DNA from: JBKECF01 sp047974375
Lineage (GTDB): Bacteria; Bacillota; Clostridia; Lachnospirales; CAMZNU01
DNA length: 64,000 nt
Direction of reading: 5' to 3'
NCBI GenBank assembly: GCA_047974375.1
Contig: JBKECF010000036.1
Span: forward strand, 1-64,000
Shown here: positions 62,242 to 64,000 of the stretch, in pieces
How positions within the stretch are numbered: the stretch's first letter is position 1
How the letters are laid out: each line of letters opens with the position of its first letter
The notes under the pieces: model-generated
What the model was told of the DNA's origin: nothing
The model's database searches: none
Seen by the model: the letters and a program-made list of their open reading frames with translations, nothing else
Program-made: the position numbers and the translations under genes

Positions 62242-62262
62242 TAAAATAGTTAGGGGTGGAAG

Positions 62263-62970
62263 ATGGTACGCATAGTGGATTTAGGTTTGGAATTATTGTA
62301 CGAGGATACTTTTTTATTGCAACAAAAATTAGTTGCTTTGCGACAAGAAAAAAAAATAGATGATACACTACTATTTTTGGAGCATAAAAAAGTTATAACC
62401 ATTGGTAATTCTGGTAATTCTTTAAATATTCTTTTGCCTAAGGATTATTTAGAGAAAAATGGTTTTGATGTAGCAAAGACCAATAGGGGTGGCGATGTTA
62501 CATATCACGGGCCGGGGCAAATAGTAGGTTATTTTATATTTAATATACGTAGTTATGGAAAAGGTGTAAGAGATTTTTTTTATAATTTGGAAGAAATATT
62601 TATTACTTTTTTAAAAGATTATTATAATGTAGACGCCTACAGAGATAGTAATTTCCCAGGTGTATGGGTTAATGGAAAAAAAATTACTGCTTTGGGCTGT
62701 GCAATAAAGAAGGGAATAAGCATGCATGGTTTTGGCTTTAATGTAAATACAGACCTAAATGATTTTAAGGTGATTAACCCTTGCGGAATTATTGATAAAG
62801 GAGTTACTTCTTTGGAAGAAGTAGCAGGCAGAAAGTTAAATATGGAGTTAGTAAAAAAACAGTTGAAGGTTTCTATTGGAAAAGTTTTCGATATTAATAT
62901 AGTTGAAATTTCAAAAGAAGAATGGGAGAAGGAAATAGAAGAATGGAACGAAGAAAACCAAATTGGTTAA
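62263..62970 (+). CDS. lipB: Lipoyl(octanoyl) transferase
   Basis: 235 residues. The family core RGGDVTYHGPGQIVGY (about 77-92) and the catalytic Cys in INPCGIID (about 174) with the Lys of KITALG. Moves octanoyl from acyl carrier protein to the E2 or GcvH lipoyl domains in the cytosol; LipA then adds sulfur. Starts after TAGGGGTGGA, 21 bases after repeat copy G. It overlaps lipA by 28 bases. Confidence 0.95.
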   Translation: MVRIVDLGLELLYEDTFLLQQKLVALRQEKKIDDTLLFLEHKKVITIGNSGNSLNILLPKDYLEKNGFDVAKTNRGGDVTYHGPGQIVGYFIFNIRSYGKGVRDFFYNLEEIFITFLKDYYNVDAYRDSNFPGVWVNGKKITALGCAIKKGISMHGFGFNVNTDLNDFKVINPCGIIDKGVTSLEEVAGRKLNMELVKKQLKVSIGKVFDINIVEISKEEWEKEIEEWNEENQIG

Positions 62971-63809
62971 AAATAAAGTTTGAGGACCCAAGACATATAA
63001 ATAAAGTAGAAAGGTTGCTTAAGGGTTTATCTTTAAATACAGTATGTGACGAGGCGACATGTCCAAATAGGCTAGAGTGCTTCAGCAAAGGTACAGCTAC
63101 TTTTATGATACTTGGAAGTGTATGTACTCGTAATTGTGGTTTTTGTGATGTGGCTACAGGAAAGCCAAATGTTGTAGATGTACAGGAGCCGATAAATTTA
63201 GCTAAGGCAACTAAGGAATTAAAATTAAGGCATGTAGTTATTACCTCGGTAACAAGGGATGACTTACCTGATGGTGGTGCAGAGCAATTTATAAAATGCA
63301 TTGATGAAGTAAGAAAGTTAAATAAAGGAACGTCTATAGAGGTTCTTATTCCTGATTTAAGGGGGAATGAGGAAGCTTTAGCAAAAATAGTTTTGGCAGC
63401 TCCGGAAATTATTAATCATAATGTTGAAATGGTTCCTAGGTTGTACAAAGATATAAGGCCTATGGCTGACTACAAACAATCTTTAAAGGTTTTAGAAAAT
63501 GTAAAAAAAATGAATCCTAAAATTTTTACAAAGTCTGGTATTATGTTGGGTTTAGGCGAAAAAGAAGAAGAAGTTGTAGAACTTTTTGAAGATTTAAGAC
63601 GTATTGACTGCGATTTTTTAACAGTAGGTCAGTACCTGCAGCCTTCAAAGGATCATCATTCAGTTGTTGAGTATGTTCATCCAGATGTATTTAAACATTA
63701 TGAAGAAATTGCATATGAACTGAATTTTAAACATGTAGCCTCAGGGCCTTTTGTGAGAAGTTCATATAATGCGGAAAAAACAAAAAGCTTACTAAGTGCA
63801 GAAAAATAA
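62943..63809 (+). CDS. lipA: Lipoyl synthase
   Basis: 288 residues from ATG 62943 (MERRKPNWLKIKFEDP). A longer start at 62922 is possible but adds residues unlike the family. Both [4Fe-4S] clusters have their cysteines: CDEATCPNRLEC (about 35-46) and the radical SAM CTRNCGFC (about 61-68). The conserved C-terminal SS(Y) motif is VRSSYN. Inserts two sulfurs into octanoyl-lysine. Last gene of lipB-lipA, ending before a terminator. Confidence 0.95.
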   Translation: MERRKPNWLKIKFEDPRHINKVERLLKGLSLNTVCDEATCPNRLECFSKGTATFMILGSVCTRNCGFCDVATGKPNVVDVQEPINLAKATKELKLRHVVITSVTRDDLPDGGAEQFIKCIDEVRKLNKGTSIEVLIPDLRGNEEALAKIVLAAPEIINHNVEMVPRLYKDIRPMADYKQSLKVLENVKKMNPKIFTKSGIMLGLGEKEEEVVELFEDLRRIDCDFLTVGQYLQPSKDHHSVVEYVHPDVFKHYEEIAYELNFKHVASGPFVRSSYNAEKTKSLLSAEK

Positions 63810-63821
63810 AATTTAGAAGAT

Positions 63822-63877
63822 AATCGTTGTATAGTAAAGGGCAGTTAATGTCAATTGCTATAGCAACGATTTTTTTA
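63822..63877 (+). terminator. Intrinsic terminator after lipA
   Basis: AATCGTTG...CTATAG-like inner pairing closes with CAACGATT, followed by TTTTTT; 13 bases past the stop codon. Confidence 0.8.
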
Positions 63878-63885
63878 TTAGATTA

Positions 63886-64000
63886 ATCGGTAAAAATTAG
63901 ACCACAACCTCAATGCTGGTATCTAAATTTTGCTTTCGGCAAAACCAAACACTGTGTGTTTGGCAGCTGTTCACTGCTGTTTTATTCTGGATTTTTGTTT
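63886..64000 (+). repeat. Two-hairpin interspersed repeat, copy H, expanded, cut by the window edge
   Basis: Starts ATCGGTAAAAATTAGACC (one base unlike the other copies), then ACAACCTCAATGCTGGTATC, followed by small-hairpin modules: TTTTGC-ttTCG-GCAAAA, CCAAACAC-tgt-GTGTTTGG and CAGC-tgttcact-GCTG. The second hairpin and the right end lie beyond the window. Confidence 0.85.

Noticed and set aside
7747..64000. CRISPR array interpretation of the repeats
   Set aside because: Copies are far apart, on both strands, lack regular spacers, and no cas gene is present.

Overview
The window looks like the chromosome of a low-GC Firmicute, probably a clostridium of the Lachnospirales type. It is about 30% GC by eye, has strong AGGAGG-type ribosome sites, a three-repeat SLH surface protein, YesM/YesN two-component systems paired with ABC sugar importers that lack their own ATPase, PyrD/PyrK class 1B dihydroorotate dehydrogenase, and the rpsF-ssb-rpsR cluster. 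Two Cys-type sulfatase loci suggest use of sulfated glycans such as host mucin or algal polysaccharide. I cannot name the genus.

Layout. 1-199: left end of an IS21-like element that has cut off the DNA-binding end of a YesN-type regulator. 189-7718: histidine kinase (minus strand), then an LplABC-type importer and a sulfatase (plus strand). 7854-11913: ABC exporter with a CARDB/NEW3-like membrane-anchored partner. 12043-14667: YlmH-like S4 protein, a 1.1-kb gene-free stretch rich in small hairpins, and a broken AgrC-like kinase. 14755-19270: hslO, a methyltransferase, an ArsR-type regulator and a divergent GH2 glycosidase. 19593-22858: trpS, glf and a GT2 glycosyltransferase. 22930-30179: a BREX cluster (pglZ, brxC, brxB, frameshifted brxA) without pglX or brxL. 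30599-37703: a second kinase/regulator/ABC importer/sulfatase locus. 37825-38887: rpsR, ssb, rpsF. 39164-45208: AraC-type response regulator followed by pyrC-pyrF-pyrK-pyrD-pyrE. 45260-53136: mtnN and an RND efflux operon (tandem MarR regulator, membrane-fusion lipoprotein, RND pump, TolC-like protein). 53433-57848: 1471-residue SLH protein. 58131-61785: QueD-like protein, a stretch of small secreted proteins and gene remnants, tRNA-Leu and a TM2-domain protein. 62263-63809: lipB-lipA.

The most unusual feature is an interspersed repeat seen in eight places (about 44 to 190 bp, either strand). It is built of two adjacent hairpins with conserved ends ATCGGTAAGAATTAGACC and GGTCTATTGACT. Some copies carry expandable arrays of 17-bp modules and tiny hairpins. 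Three copies sit 14-22 nt upstream of start codons (glf, the queD-like gene, lipB), one is fused to a broken kinase, and two in inverted orientation bracket the BREX/GT2 segment. The BREX cluster itself is odd: the large genes are intact, the methyltransferase is missing, and brxA carries a one-base homopolymer frameshift. Several other genes show decay (truncated regulator, kinase with an amber codon, radical SAM remnant, small secreted-protein gene with an in-frame TAA), so this genome seems to be actively losing genes or shuffled by repeats.
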